Shown here one piece after another: positions 36,887 through 44,642 of a DNA stretch of 64,000 nucleotides. A model generated the notes under the pieces. That model was not told the origin of the DNA and searched no databases. It saw only the letters and a program-made list of their open reading frames with translations. Source of the DNA: Phycisphaerales bacterium UBA5793 (GTDB lineage: Bacteria; Planctomycetota; Phycisphaerae; Phycisphaerales; UBA5793); assembly GCA_002418285.1 (NCBI GenBank), contig DIDT01000045.1, positions 124,001-188,000 on the forward strand. The letters are read 5' to 3'. The position numbers and the translations under genes are program-made. Each line of letters opens with the position of its first letter. Position 1 is the first letter of the stretch.

Positions 36887-37443
36887 GGCCGGCTCTCTGT
36901 GTGAGTGAATGGGATTCGAGTGTGCCTTGCCTCAAGTCCTCAGTATACCCGAGATGCCCGCGGCCCGGGTGGCCAAACGGCCGACTAGTGCGAAATCTCC
37001 ATCAGAGCTTCTTCACCCGGCCAGCGGATCACGATTGTCGCATGACAGGCGTTGTGAATTCAAGCCGAATTGCCCCTCAGCGCCTCCTCCGGAGTCCTGA
37101 TCCCAGCCGGGGATCAGCGGATCGGGTAGATTGCCTTCAGATTGCGGCGGGCCGGAGGCGGCATGGAACTCGGCGTCGGGCGAGGTTTTGTCGAGCGCCC
37201 AGACTGGAATGGAGTCGATGAGGTCCTCATCCCGCAGCCAGAAAGCGCAACCAGCAGCCCAAGGCGCGGCAGGAAGTTGGTTCTGGATCAATCCTCCCAT
37301 TCCAGATGAGGGGCTTGAGGCGGGCTTGAGCACTTTCACCAAACATCGAGCGAGTAACCGGGCGTCGCGTTCGAACTCGGCACGTGCTGGTTAACGGTGC
37401 GCGAGCGCCGCCGCCAATGCAGCCTGCACTGATCCAACGTCGC
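36887..37443. other. 557-base region before the nuclease island
   Basis: Holds the promoter side of the FG-GAP gene and a REP-like copy at 37366-37410. A 109-codon minus-strand frame (37013-37342) contains the readable stretch LPAAPWAAGCAFWLRDEDL but has no ribosome-binding site and no family I recognise; it may be a gene remnant. No supported gene. Confidence 0.4.
37366..37410 (+). repeat. Second copy of the REP-like element (right half)
   Basis: CGCGTTCGAACTCGG, a variable 7-base stretch, then TGGTTAAC-GGT-GCGCGAGCGCCG. It aligns to 33530-33574 with differences concentrated in the middle 7 bases and the 3-base spacer. The left arm here is degenerate (GAGCGAGTAACCG at about 37347). It lies 34 bases past the 3' end of the gene at 37444. 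Confidence 0.6.
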
Positions 37444-38070
37444 CTACTCCGATCGCTTCGCGCGGCCTCGCTCGAATGCGGCGGCCATCTTCTCAAACAC
37501 TTCCCGCATGCATTCGAGTTCGTCGCTGTATCCGTATCCAAATCCTTGTCCGGCCTCCGCGACCGCTCGGACGCGCGGCAAGAATGCAGCGGCCCACTTC
37601 CGGCCCCCCTTGTGCTGGCAGAGTTCCGTGAGCTCGCCCACGACGGCACCTATGCTGTCATACGGCTGGGCGCCTTCCCAGCCGACCTCGTTCAGATAGG
37701 CGGTGCCGATTTCGACGTAGTGCAGACTGAGGTCGATCGTGCCGTAGAGATCGAAGCCCGCCGCCATCTCTGGTGCAGTGGTGACCCGACGATACTCCTT
37801 GATCAGCCGTCGGCAGAGTGCCAGATCGCACCCACCATTGATCCGCGGCTTGCCGCGCGTGAAGAACTGCGCGGTGATCTTTGCTTTGTATCCTTGGAGC
37901 AATTCGGCCGGCGCGTCCTCGTCCCCGATCCACGACGCAAGGAAGGCACGGTTTTCTGGAGCGAGTTTGTAGAGGTCATGCACCAGACTGCGGAGTTCAT
38001 CCGCGTCCATCTCGTTGAGCGCTGATACGATGTTCTTCCAAAGACGGGGTTCGGGTGTAACTCGCGGCAT
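37444..38070 (-). CDS. Hypothetical protein (DUF6155-like?)
   Basis: 208 residues from the ATG at 38070; the frame extends upstream across the 3' end of the Mrr gene, but those residues read as a shadow of it. Helical, charged: IVSALNEMDADELRSLVHDL and YKLAPENRAFLASWIG at the N-terminus recall DUF6155-type helical proteins, with Lys/Arg-rich KIKAKITAQFF-like and Trp/Tyr-rich GGRKWAAAFLPRV parts later. No catalytic motif. Last gene of the minus-strand island. Function unknown and the family link is weak. Confidence 0.65.
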   Translation of the reverse strand: MPRVTPEPRLWKNIVSALNEMDADELRSLVHDLYKLAPENRAFLASWIGDEDAPAELLQGYKAKITAQFFTRGKPRINGGCDLALCRRLIKEYRRVTTAPEMAAGFDLYGTIDLSLHYVEIGTAYLNEVGWEGAQPYDSIGAVVGELTELCQHKGGRKWAAAFLPRVRAVAEAGQGFGYGYSDELECMREVFEKMAAAFERGRAKRSE

Positions 38071-38212
38071 CGGCGAATCGTACTCAAGGTCGACGCGGAC
38101 CTCCCGCGGCAACGAATGCACGGCGGCAGTACCTATCGCGCTACCGGCAAGAATCGGCGACACCGTCGGCACACTGGTCCACGCGGCCAGCGGGCCATGC
38201 GCTGGAACTGCC

Positions 38213-39070
38213 TCAACGCAGGCTGTCTCGGGTATACCTGCACTTCGGGTACTGCGAGCATCCGAGAAAAACCGAACCTGCCCGAGCGCCGCGCTTCGCC
38301 GTTCTCTGAACAAGCGCCGCGCCACACTGCGGGCACATCTGCGGCGCGACCATTGCCTGCCCGGCAGGAGAGCCGTCGCCGGTACGCGGCTCCTCAGTCC
38401 GCACTGACGCCCGCACCTTGCTGATCATCTGAGTGAGTTCCTGACCATCGATCAGCCTGATCGGGTTCTTTGCAGCGAAGTCAGTGGCATCGGCCGAGAA
38501 TTGTCCCGAGGTGACGACAATGCCTGACTGGACGCCCTCACTACTCACGACGCCAAGAAGTTCGCGCACCACGCGCACGCCCACCAGACGCGCCCCCCAA
38601 TGCTTGCACTGAACCAGTGTAATCCCACCGGCCTTGTTCAAAATGAGGTCTACTCCACCGTCCGGTCCATCCTTGCCCGTGTGCTCGACCACGAATCCCT
38701 GTCGCCGAAATGCTTCGCAAAGGAGCAGTTCGAATTCGCGCCAATCGAGATCACGGATGCTGCCCGCACCTGTCTGCTGGTCGAGTCGCCTCCGGTCGGT
38801 CCTCTTCACTACTTCGGCGGCGAGCCAGATGAGGACAACCCCTGCTGCGGCGAATGGCGCAAAGCGGAAAAGGAACATTGAGACGGGTTGTGCCACCCCC
38901 CTCGCAAACTCGGATCCACTGGTGCTCAGAGACAGAACCCACGGAAAGACCCAGCGGCACGCGGCATACACCACAAGTGCGACGACCGGACCAGCCCAAA
39001 TCGGTGCTGTTCGTAGAAACGCGAACAGATCATCGATGAAGGACGACTGCTGCGTCGAACGGCGGGTCAT
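38213..39070 (-). CDS. Membrane-anchored Mrr-type restriction endonuclease with topoisomerase-like zinc finger
   Basis: 285 residues; GGAGAGGA precedes the ATG at 39070. Two hydrophobic segments (WAGPVVALVVYAACRWVFPW, FRFAPFAAAGVVLIWLAAEV) are followed by an Mrr_cat/PD-(D/E)XK domain: LDWREFELLLCEAFRRQGF, GKDGPDGGVDLIL (Asp), ITLVQCKHW (Gln-x-Lys), VRVVRELLGVVSSEGVQSGI. The C-terminus is a C4 zinc finger of topoisomerase I type: CPQCGAALVQR and FLGCSQYPKCRYTR. Known Mrr-like enzymes cut modified or foreign DNA; membrane tethering suggests action on incoming DNA, an inference. Island context supports a defence role. Confidence 0.9.
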   Translation of the reverse strand: MTRRSTQQSSFIDDLFAFLRTAPIWAGPVVALVVYAACRWVFPWVLSLSTSGSEFARGVAQPVSMFLFRFAPFAAAGVVLIWLAAEVVKRTDRRRLDQQTGAGSIRDLDWREFELLLCEAFRRQGFVVEHTGKDGPDGGVDLILNKAGGITLVQCKHWGARLVGVRVVRELLGVVSSEGVQSGIVVTSGQFSADATDFAAKNPIRLIDGQELTQMISKVRASVRTEEPRTGDGSPAGQAMVAPQMCPQCGAALVQRTAKRGARAGSVFLGCSQYPKCRYTRDSLR

Positions 39071-39103
39071 GCTGTCCTCTCCGACGGATCCATCCAATCG
39101 ACG

Positions 39104-39931
39104 TTATTCGATCGGTGTCACGTTACTGGTGTCGCAATTCGTCAGATCGAGTACTTGAAGGAAGGCGCCGCACGCTCCATTCCCCGCAAAGCCGCGAACC
39201 GTCCGAGAGCCATCAGCATCGGATCGGAACGTCCCCACGAGTTGGATCTGATTCGAACCCAGGCCGAGAAGAGTGCCTTGGCATGGGTACTGAGCGGGAA
39301 TCAGGAACGAGCCCTGATCAAGAGCGAAGATCAGCGCGCACTGGCCGTTCGGCGCGGCATCCGACCACGACACTTCAATCGGCCCGCCTCCTGGGCAGGT
39401 ACCACTGGCGCGCAGAATCGGAGTGTCCGCGGCAAAGACCTGCACCTCGTACCATGCCGCCCATGCCACCGAATCAGAGGTCTCCACCGCGACGTATCTG
39501 GCGGATTGCGGTTCAGGCAGCACCGACTCCAAAATCTCGCCGTCCACATGACTGCCCGCGAACGTTTCGATCACCGTAGCCGATGCGAAATCGCCCTGCA
39601 TGGGTGCACTGGCGAACCAGACCCGATACGTCGCTCGACCCTCAGGCGACATGTGGAGCGTAAGGCGGGTACGAACAAGGTCGCGCATCTCCCCGAGATC
39701 GACTTCGATCCAGCCCGCGGGATCCGTTGCGACCCAAGTCGACTCGAAAACCAGCCCGCCGCCATCAAACGCCAGATCCGGCACGTGGTAGTCGTACACA
39801 CTGCTGGCCGAGTAGCTGCCTGGCGGCAAGCCTTCCGAGATGAGCTCATCCGCGCCCGCTTGCGGCGCTGTTCCAGACACGATCAACGCAACAAATCCCA
39901 AGCATCGAATCAATCGACTCTTGCTTCGCAT
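39104..39931 (-). CDS. Secreted discoidin-like (F5/8 type C) protein with type-A C-terminal module
   Basis: 275 residues from the ATG at 39931 with GGAAGGTGGAG upstream. Signal peptide: LIRCLGFVALIVSGTAPQAGA. Residues ~25-165 resemble an F5/8 type C galactose-binding-like fold: AFDGGGLVFESTWVAT, WIEVDLGEMRDLVRTRLTL, RYVAVETSDSVAWAAWYEV. The last ~105 residues are type A: TCPGGGPIEVSWSD, PCQGTLLGLG, CGAFLQVLDL, NCDTSNVTPIE. Odd context: it is an exported protein inside a stretch of nuclease and defence-like genes with tight spacing on both sides (33 and 29 bases). Confidence 0.85.
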   Translation of the reverse strand: MRSKSRLIRCLGFVALIVSGTAPQAGADELISEGLPPGSYSASSVYDYHVPDLAFDGGGLVFESTWVATDPAGWIEVDLGEMRDLVRTRLTLHMSPEGRATYRVWFASAPMQGDFASATVIETFAGSHVDGEILESVLPEPQSARYVAVETSDSVAWAAWYEVQVFAADTPILRASGTCPGGGPIEVSWSDAAPNGQCALIFALDQGSFLIPAQYPCQGTLLGLGSNQIQLVGTFRSDADGSRTVRGFAGNGACGAFLQVLDLTNCDTSNVTPIE

Positions 39932-39960
39932 CGCTCCACCTTCCTCCATCACCCAAAACT

Positions 39961-40941
39961 TTAGACCGGCTCCTCGCCTGCCGGCACGTACGCCGTCGCA
40001 TCCAGCGTCTTGACTCGATCTCGAAACTCCGCTTGGAATGCTTCGAGCGTCTGGCGCATCGTTTCATGCATGCTTGGCCACTGGCTCCGGTCGGAGGGAT
40101 CCCGATTCTCAAACGTTCGCCGGATGTGGCTCTCCTTCTTTTCAGGCAGTTCGCGCCACTCCAGATCGCGGCCGAGTCGTTCCTCGATCACGTCCTTCTC
40201 CTGCCTGAGCAGATGGAAGTGAGCCAGACGATCAGGCTCGCTCAGCACCAATTGCACAATCATCGATTTGTTGGTAACGCCGATCACCGCGCACAACCAG
40301 AAATTGCTACGGCCGATCGAGAAAGTGGTCCAAGTGTCCGGGGATGGCTTTCCAGCCTTTAGAGATGAGCCATGATCCAACAGGAACTGCCGAAACGAAG
40401 TCCAGTACTCGAGATAAACTCTTCCGGTCTCTGTCAACTCTGTTCTGGAAATCGCACTCGCTTTCGTCCACTCATTGGGCTTGGCGACGATGTTGAATTT
40501 CGGCGCCGCCGGTGAGTTGCCGATCCGCCAGACCTCGATCTCAAGGCCGAAAAGATTCACATGATCGCTGGTCTCGCGATTCAACCAGTCGAGTGCGGCG
40601 CGGTGTTCCTCGGTGAACTTCCTCGCGATCCAGACGATCGTCACCGCGTCGAGCCCGGCCGCGTAAGTGAGCAGTTGGCCAAGATGGCAGTGGTCGGTCT
40701 TTTCGAGTTGATTCTCGATGAGCACCCACGTGCCGTTTGACGTGTCCTTGCAGAGGATGTCCGCTCGAAATGGTCCGACGTCTTTCTCCTGAGCTTCGCA
40801 TTCGAGTTCGATCCCGATCGTCTCGCCGAGGAGTTTGAGATTCTCCTCACGAGCCAGCCACGGCGTAAAGTCGCCGGATTCGCTTTGCCATGCATCGCGC
40901 AACTCCACCGATTCAAGTCTTCCCAGCGGTTCGCGCGCCAT
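39961..40941 (-). CDS. DUF4268-domain, nuclease-like protein
   Basis: 326 residues; GGAGAGGAGC lies before the ATG at 40941. N-terminal half: FRADILCKDTSNGTWVLIENQ, then KTDHCHLGQLLTYAAGLDA, a PD-(D/E)XK-like Asp...Glu-x-Gln arrangement with the characteristic TDH-HLGQL motif. C-terminal half: RVYLEYWTSFRQFLLDHG, RSNFWLCAVIG, ERLGRDLEWRELPEKKESHI and a WPSMHETMRQTLEAF tail, the DUF4268 domain. Such proteins are common in defence and mobile islands; a DNA-modifying nuclease role is inferred. Downstream of a small PD-(D/E)XK gene (52 bases). Confidence 0.87.
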   Translation of the reverse strand: MAREPLGRLESVELRDAWQSESGDFTPWLAREENLKLLGETIGIELECEAQEKDVGPFRADILCKDTSNGTWVLIENQLEKTDHCHLGQLLTYAAGLDAVTIVWIARKFTEEHRAALDWLNRETSDHVNLFGLEIEVWRIGNSPAAPKFNIVAKPNEWTKASAISRTELTETGRVYLEYWTSFRQFLLDHGSSLKAGKPSPDTWTTFSIGRSNFWLCAVIGVTNKSMIVQLVLSEPDRLAHFHLLRQEKDVIEERLGRDLEWRELPEKKESHIRRTFENRDPSDRSQWPSMHETMRQTLEAFQAEFRDRVKTLDATAYVPAGEEPV

Positions 40942-40993
40942 TGATGCTCCTCTCCAGGCGATCGGACAATCGTCTTTGCCGACTGGCTCTCGA

Positions 40994-41428
40994 CTAACTC
41001 CCGACGAATAGTTGTACGCCATGCCGTGTCGAGTCGTCAAACTCCCACAGTTCAACGCCAGCCGGAATCAGGTGACTGTACCTTCGAAGGTAGTGTGCGG
41101 CGAGGGACTCGCCAGCCCGAGTTGATCGCAGCACAACGAGCATCTTTCGGTACTCCCGCGGGGCGCAGGCAAAGTAGTGCATGGCTTCGTTCCAGACAGT
41201 GAGTTTGGCGCTCGGTGCGTTGCCGCCATCTGTCCAGGTGTGGCACTTGCACTCAACCAATGTCGGCGGGTCGGTACAGCCAAGGTCGAACTTGTGGGCA
41301 CGGCGCTCAGACGTTGCACCGACATGGACGACGAGGTTCTGTGTTGTACGGATTCCGATGGTCGTCAGCCAGTCCTGCACGGCTAGTTCGAACGCAGCGC
41401 CTCGGCGTGGGTTGTCGGAGTTGGCCAT
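40994..41428 (-). CDS. Small PD-(D/E)XK-like nuclease-fold protein
   Basis: 144 residues from the ATG at 41428 with GAGGTG six bases upstream; an ATG at 41449 is the alternative. Seen: RRGAAFELAVQDWLT (helix), HKFDLGCTDPPTLVECKCHTW (Asp, Glu-x-Lys), which fits the PD-(D/E)XK core, and later LVVLRSTRAGESLAAHYLRR and ELWEFDD. No accessory domain. Second gene of a minus-strand run starting with the CBS-HEPN gene at 42505 (33-base gap). Biochemical role unproven. Confidence 0.75.
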   Translation of the reverse strand: MANSDNPRRGAAFELAVQDWLTTIGIRTTQNLVVHVGATSERRAHKFDLGCTDPPTLVECKCHTWTDGGNAPSAKLTVWNEAMHYFACAPREYRKMLVVLRSTRAGESLAAHYLRRYSHLIPAGVELWEFDDSTRHGVQLFVGS

Positions 41429-41461
41429 CAGTCTCACCTCAGTGGTCATCCCCTTCTTTGT

Positions 41462-42505
41462 TCATCCCATCGACTGGAGCTGATCTAGACACTTCGCAAA
41501 TCGGCGCAAAGATTCGAGTGCGGCATCATCGATGCCATCAGGATCGAAGTGCATCACATCATTCCGAATCTGACGAATGTTGTCGAGTTCGCTGATAAAG
41601 GACTTGCGATCAAGCCCCAATCTGAGCTTGCTCCAATTCGCTGGTTTCTCCAGCAAACGCAGGTACTCGCCAAAGGTCAGGTCGCCCGCAGATTCCACCT
41701 CTCGTTCAGGGTCATCGGGGTCTTTTGCGCTCACGAGGTCGGAAGGATTGAACCGGCCTTCAATGAAATGCCTCAGAGAAGTCTCAATGTCTCCAAGCAG
41801 CAGGAACGGCTCCGCGAGTGCCCGAAACTGGTCGTTGACGTCGGCGGCAGTGACAATGCCGGAAATGATATTGACATCGTCTCGCACCAGTACGACATCA
41901 TGTTGAGCGATGATCACAATGACATCGAACATCGATGCCGACGCAGGAACGACATGATGCGGCTCCGAACAGTCCTGGACCGTTTCGCACTTCTTCCCAA
42001 GAGCAAGTTTGCGTCCCAAAGACCGCCAACTGATCATGCCTTTGACATCGCGCTCAGACGTCATGATTGGCAATTGCGAAAAATCATGGAGTAGCATGAG
42101 CGTGACCGCCTTGTCAACCGTCTCTGTCGGCGCCACTCTGATGGGCTTGGTGATCGCTGCCTTGAGTCTACTGATTCGGTGTGCCGGGTCGATGCGCGTA
42201 GTCGAGGCACCTTCGCCAGCGCTCGTATCACTCTTCGTGACTACCCCCGCACCCCCTTTGCCGCCCGATTCGATGGCTGACTTCACGACCTGTCTAAGGG
42301 AAACAGTTGCGTCGATGTACACGCTCTCGAAGTCAGGTGAAGTCTCAACGTCGTTCTTTGCCAGATCGCGACGAATAATCTTCACGATCCACTTTCCGCG
42401 CCGCTCCCAGCCGTACCAGCCGAGCAACTGTCGTACGGTAAACTTCGGAGTCCGACCTTCTTTCAGATCGGCAACGGCTTGCTTCATGTCCTTCGGAGTT
42501 GCCAC
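41462..42505 (-). CDS. CBS-domain protein with C-terminal HEPN-like R-x4-H motif
   Basis: 347 residues from a GTG start at 42505; AAGGA lies about 9 bases upstream. An N-terminal helical segment (VRQLLGWYGWERRGKWIVKI) is followed by a paired CBS region: LKAAITKPIRVAPTETVDKA, LLHDFSQLPIMTSERDVKGM, VIIAQHDVVLVRDDVNIISG. The C-terminal ~110 residues are helical, with IETSLRHFIEGRF and RNDVMH (Arg314-x4-His319), the catalytic signature of HEPN RNases. CBS pairs usually bind adenosine nucleotides, so a nucleotide-gated RNase is a reasonable inference. First gene of the CBS-HEPN / nuclease / DUF4268 run. Confidence 0.8.
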   Translation of the reverse strand: MATPKDMKQAVADLKEGRTPKFTVRQLLGWYGWERRGKWIVKIIRRDLAKNDVETSPDFESVYIDATVSLRQVVKSAIESGGKGGAGVVTKSDTSAGEGASTTRIDPAHRISRLKAAITKPIRVAPTETVDKAVTLMLLHDFSQLPIMTSERDVKGMISWRSLGRKLALGKKCETVQDCSEPHHVVPASASMFDVIVIIAQHDVVLVRDDVNIISGIVTAADVNDQFRALAEPFLLLGDIETSLRHFIEGRFNPSDLVSAKDPDDPEREVESAGDLTFGEYLRLLEKPANWSKLRLGLDRKSFISELDNIRQIRNDVMHFDPDGIDDAALESLRRFAKCLDQLQSMG

Positions 42506-42657
42506 GTTCTAGACGTCCTTCGAGAATGTCGCCAAGCCTCGGAGGTTTCACGATCGGAACCCTCGCTGGTCTCGATTGTCGTCTCGAGACGCAATGGCAT
42601 TCTACCCCCAAGTCACCAGAGCGAAGCGCTGTCGTCTCACGGCAAGCCAGCGCGGCG

Positions 42658-43095
42658 TTAGGAGTTCGGTGTCCTCCAGAGCATCGCAATCGCCCGCTCG
42701 ATCTGATCTTTCCAATCAGGGTCATCAACTGAGCCCCTGGCAACCTCGATTACATCCTCCAGGGTGTCATTTGGGTTCTTCGCCAGGTGCTCGCGAAGCA
42801 TCGGTTTGCAGATCGTCAAGAACTGAGTCGGCGGAGAATCGTACAAGCTAGCTGGTATCCCGTCATCGGAAAGGGGGCGCATGGGGCCGGGGTCTTCGTC
42901 CCAATTGACAAAAGACCGCTTCATACAGTCTGCGCAGTCAAGTGCGATCGAAAACGCGCCAGGTTCATTCTCGAAGTAGAAAGCGACACTGTCGCCGAAC
43001 ATTGGCCAATGCTTGGGTGGGACCAGGGTAGAGCAGTGATTGCAACAGACGACTGCTGCGAACTGGGAGCGGACTCTCATCGTGGGGGCATCCAT
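42658..43095 (-). CDS. Hypothetical protein with paired cysteines
   Basis: 145 residues; AGGAG is about nine bases upstream of the ATG at 43095. Two Cys clusters (VVCCNHCSTL and LDCADCMKR, residues ~16-60) suggest zinc binding. The remainder is acidic and helical (LREHLAKNPNDTLEDVIEVA, IERAIAMLW). I do not recognise the family. It is separated from the CBS-HEPN gene by 152 bases and from the FRG gene by 219 bases, so it may be its own transcription unit. Confidence 0.65.
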   Translation of the reverse strand: MDAPTMRVRSQFAAVVCCNHCSTLVPPKHWPMFGDSVAFYFENEPGAFSIALDCADCMKRSFVNWDEDPGPMRPLSDDGIPASLYDSPPTQFLTICKPMLREHLAKNPNDTLEDVIEVARGSVDDPDWKDQIERAIAMLWRTPNS

Positions 43096-43314
43096 TCCAA
43101 TTCGACTCCTGTCTTGGCATCAGTGATGAGGGCCCCCGACCAGCCGCCGGGTTATCCGATGACTTTGTCGATTTCCTTCATGATGCGGGTGATGTCTTCA
43201 CTGGCACCGGCCGTCGTCTCGTAGTTGGCGATATCTTCGCCCGCAGGATGCGATCGAGATGTTCCTTGAGTGGACAGGGTACTCCCCATCAATGCTGTGT
43301 TCACAAGCGAGAGA

Positions 43315-44043
43315 TCAATCGCCGGCTTCGTCCAGAGAGCATGTGTGCTTCCACTGGATGTGGCGGCACAGCCCATCAAGGTCGGGATAGAGGGTTGCTC
43401 GATTGATCCCGCATCGGTCGAGGTGATAGCGCAAGTCCGCAAAGATGGAGGCAGGAATGGTGATCTTCGTGAGGCGGTCAGCCAGCGGGCTCATTTGCAT
43501 TATTTCAAGTCCCTTGCCATCGGCACTTGGCGCATGGACGGTAAACCACCCGGCTTGGGCGACCAGGCGCCGGGTGATGTGCGAAGGCCTCAGGAGGCGT
43601 GTGGAACTCACGTTGAACGGCTCCTCCTCCCCGGCTCGATCTACCAGGAGATCATCCGCAAAGTTGAACGCCCAAACGACTCCCGGTTTCCCAGTCCGTG
43701 CGGGATGCTCCACAGCAAACCACAGCGCCGCAAGTGGATTTTGCGACCAGTCGAGCAGCCGCGTGGGCAAGCCATGATGTTGCGCAATTATCAGCAGATC
43801 CCACTGGGACCGTACCGTCATCGCAAGATAGGGAACTGCCTCAAGTCCAAACTGCTCGAACATTCGCCGCTCAGAGGCGAGCACTCCGTCGTGAAGTTGG
43901 AGATCCGGCCGTGCCACCTTGGGGAGCAGGTCTTGATCCTCGCTCTGTCCGCGAAAGAGCCACCTCTCGCCATCACACTTGTCACTGAGAAACGCCGCGT
44001 AGTCCGTGAAACTCGCAATGGACAGTTCCTTCCACTTGGTCAT
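43315..44043 (-). CDS. FRG-domain protein, last gene of the helicase-methyltransferase operon
   Basis: 242 residues. FRG domain hallmarks: RWLFRGQSEDQDLLPKV at the N-terminus, DLLIIAQHHGLPTRLLDWSQ, NPLAALWFAVEH, then FNVSSTRLLRP, RRLVAQAGWFTVHAP and ITIPASIFADLRYHLDRCGI. FRG proteins are frequent in phage-defence loci but have no assigned biochemistry. The ATG overlaps the stop of the upstream gene as ATGA, which indicates translational coupling. The end of the operon seems to be here; the next gene is 219 bases away. Confidence 0.88.
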   Translation of the reverse strand: MTKWKELSIASFTDYAAFLSDKCDGERWLFRGQSEDQDLLPKVARPDLQLHDGVLASERRMFEQFGLEAVPYLAMTVRSQWDLLIIAQHHGLPTRLLDWSQNPLAALWFAVEHPARTGKPGVVWAFNFADDLLVDRAGEEEPFNVSSTRLLRPSHITRRLVAQAGWFTVHAPSADGKGLEIMQMSPLADRLTKITIPASIFADLRYHLDRCGINRATLYPDLDGLCRHIQWKHTCSLDEAGD

Positions 44044-44642
44044 TGCGCTCTCCGAACCATGTTGCCATCATACTCGAATTCACCCGGGCGGAGGAGGCCG
44101 GTGAGGGCGCTTTTGAAGGCGGCCTTGATCTTGGCACCGGTGCGTTCGAAGCCGAGGTGGCGGGCGGCGAGGGTGATTGCATCGCGGCGCGTGGTCCAGG
44201 TGCGGCCGACGACGCTGAGCAGAGTCTTCTTGAGCAGGTCTCGCGGATAGTCTGCAATGCTCCGGCAATCGGGGTACACCAGCCCCGATTCGGCGACGAT
44301 GATGCCACGCTGTGAGGCCGCACGCAAAGCGTTGTCGATCGCTTTGCCGATGCCGGCGGTTACGCGCTGCCGACCGAGTTCCGCAGTCACCTGTCGAAAG
44401 AAGTCATCCCGATCAGTCCCTTCGGCGCCGACGCCGCCTGCAGCGCGACGGATGGCGATCATCATCTCCGCCGTATCAATTTCTGCCGGTTCAATATCCG
44501 ATTCGGTGACGGAACGCTTGCGTGGGAACGTTAGCCGCGGCGGAGCCGGGCGATCCGGCTTGAGTGCCCAATCTGGTTTGGACGTAGTTTCGGAATGGTT
44601 GGAATCTGAGGCTGCACCGACCGTGGCTCGCGAAGCCATCAT
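44040..44642 (-). CDS. Winged-helix-like accessory protein of the helicase-methyltransferase operon
   Basis: 200 residues. Disordered, Pro/Ser/Thr-rich for ~60 residues, then helical: DRDDFFRQVTAELGRQRVTA, ALRAASQRGIIVAESGLVY, and a positively charged YPRDLLKKTLLSVVGRTW, RRDAITLAARHLGFERTGAK, LTGLLRPGEFEYDG. The last part resembles the DUF3320-type winged-helix tail found behind SNF2/DEAD helicases; this is from memory and needs a profile search. Start and stop overlap the neighbouring genes by 4 bases each (ATGA), so it is tied to the methyltransferase and FRG genes. Confidence 0.75.
   Translation of the reverse strand: MMASRATVGAASDSNHSETTSKPDWALKPDRPAPPRLTFPRKRSVTESDIEPAEIDTAEMMIAIRRAAGGVGAEGTDRDDFFRQVTAELGRQRVTAGIGKAIDNALRAASQRGIIVAESGLVYPDCRSIADYPRDLLKKTLLSVVGRTWTTRRDAITLAARHLGFERTGAKIKAAFKSALTGLLRPGEFEYDGNMVRRAQ

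Noticed and set aside
37013..37342. 109-codon minus-strand frame
   Set aside because: There is no RBS and no known motif; it is noted as a possible remnant only.
43152..43442. 96-codon minus-strand frame after the FRG gene
   Set aside because: It overlaps the FRG gene 3' end out of frame, and the downstream part has no ribosome-binding site or recognisable motif.
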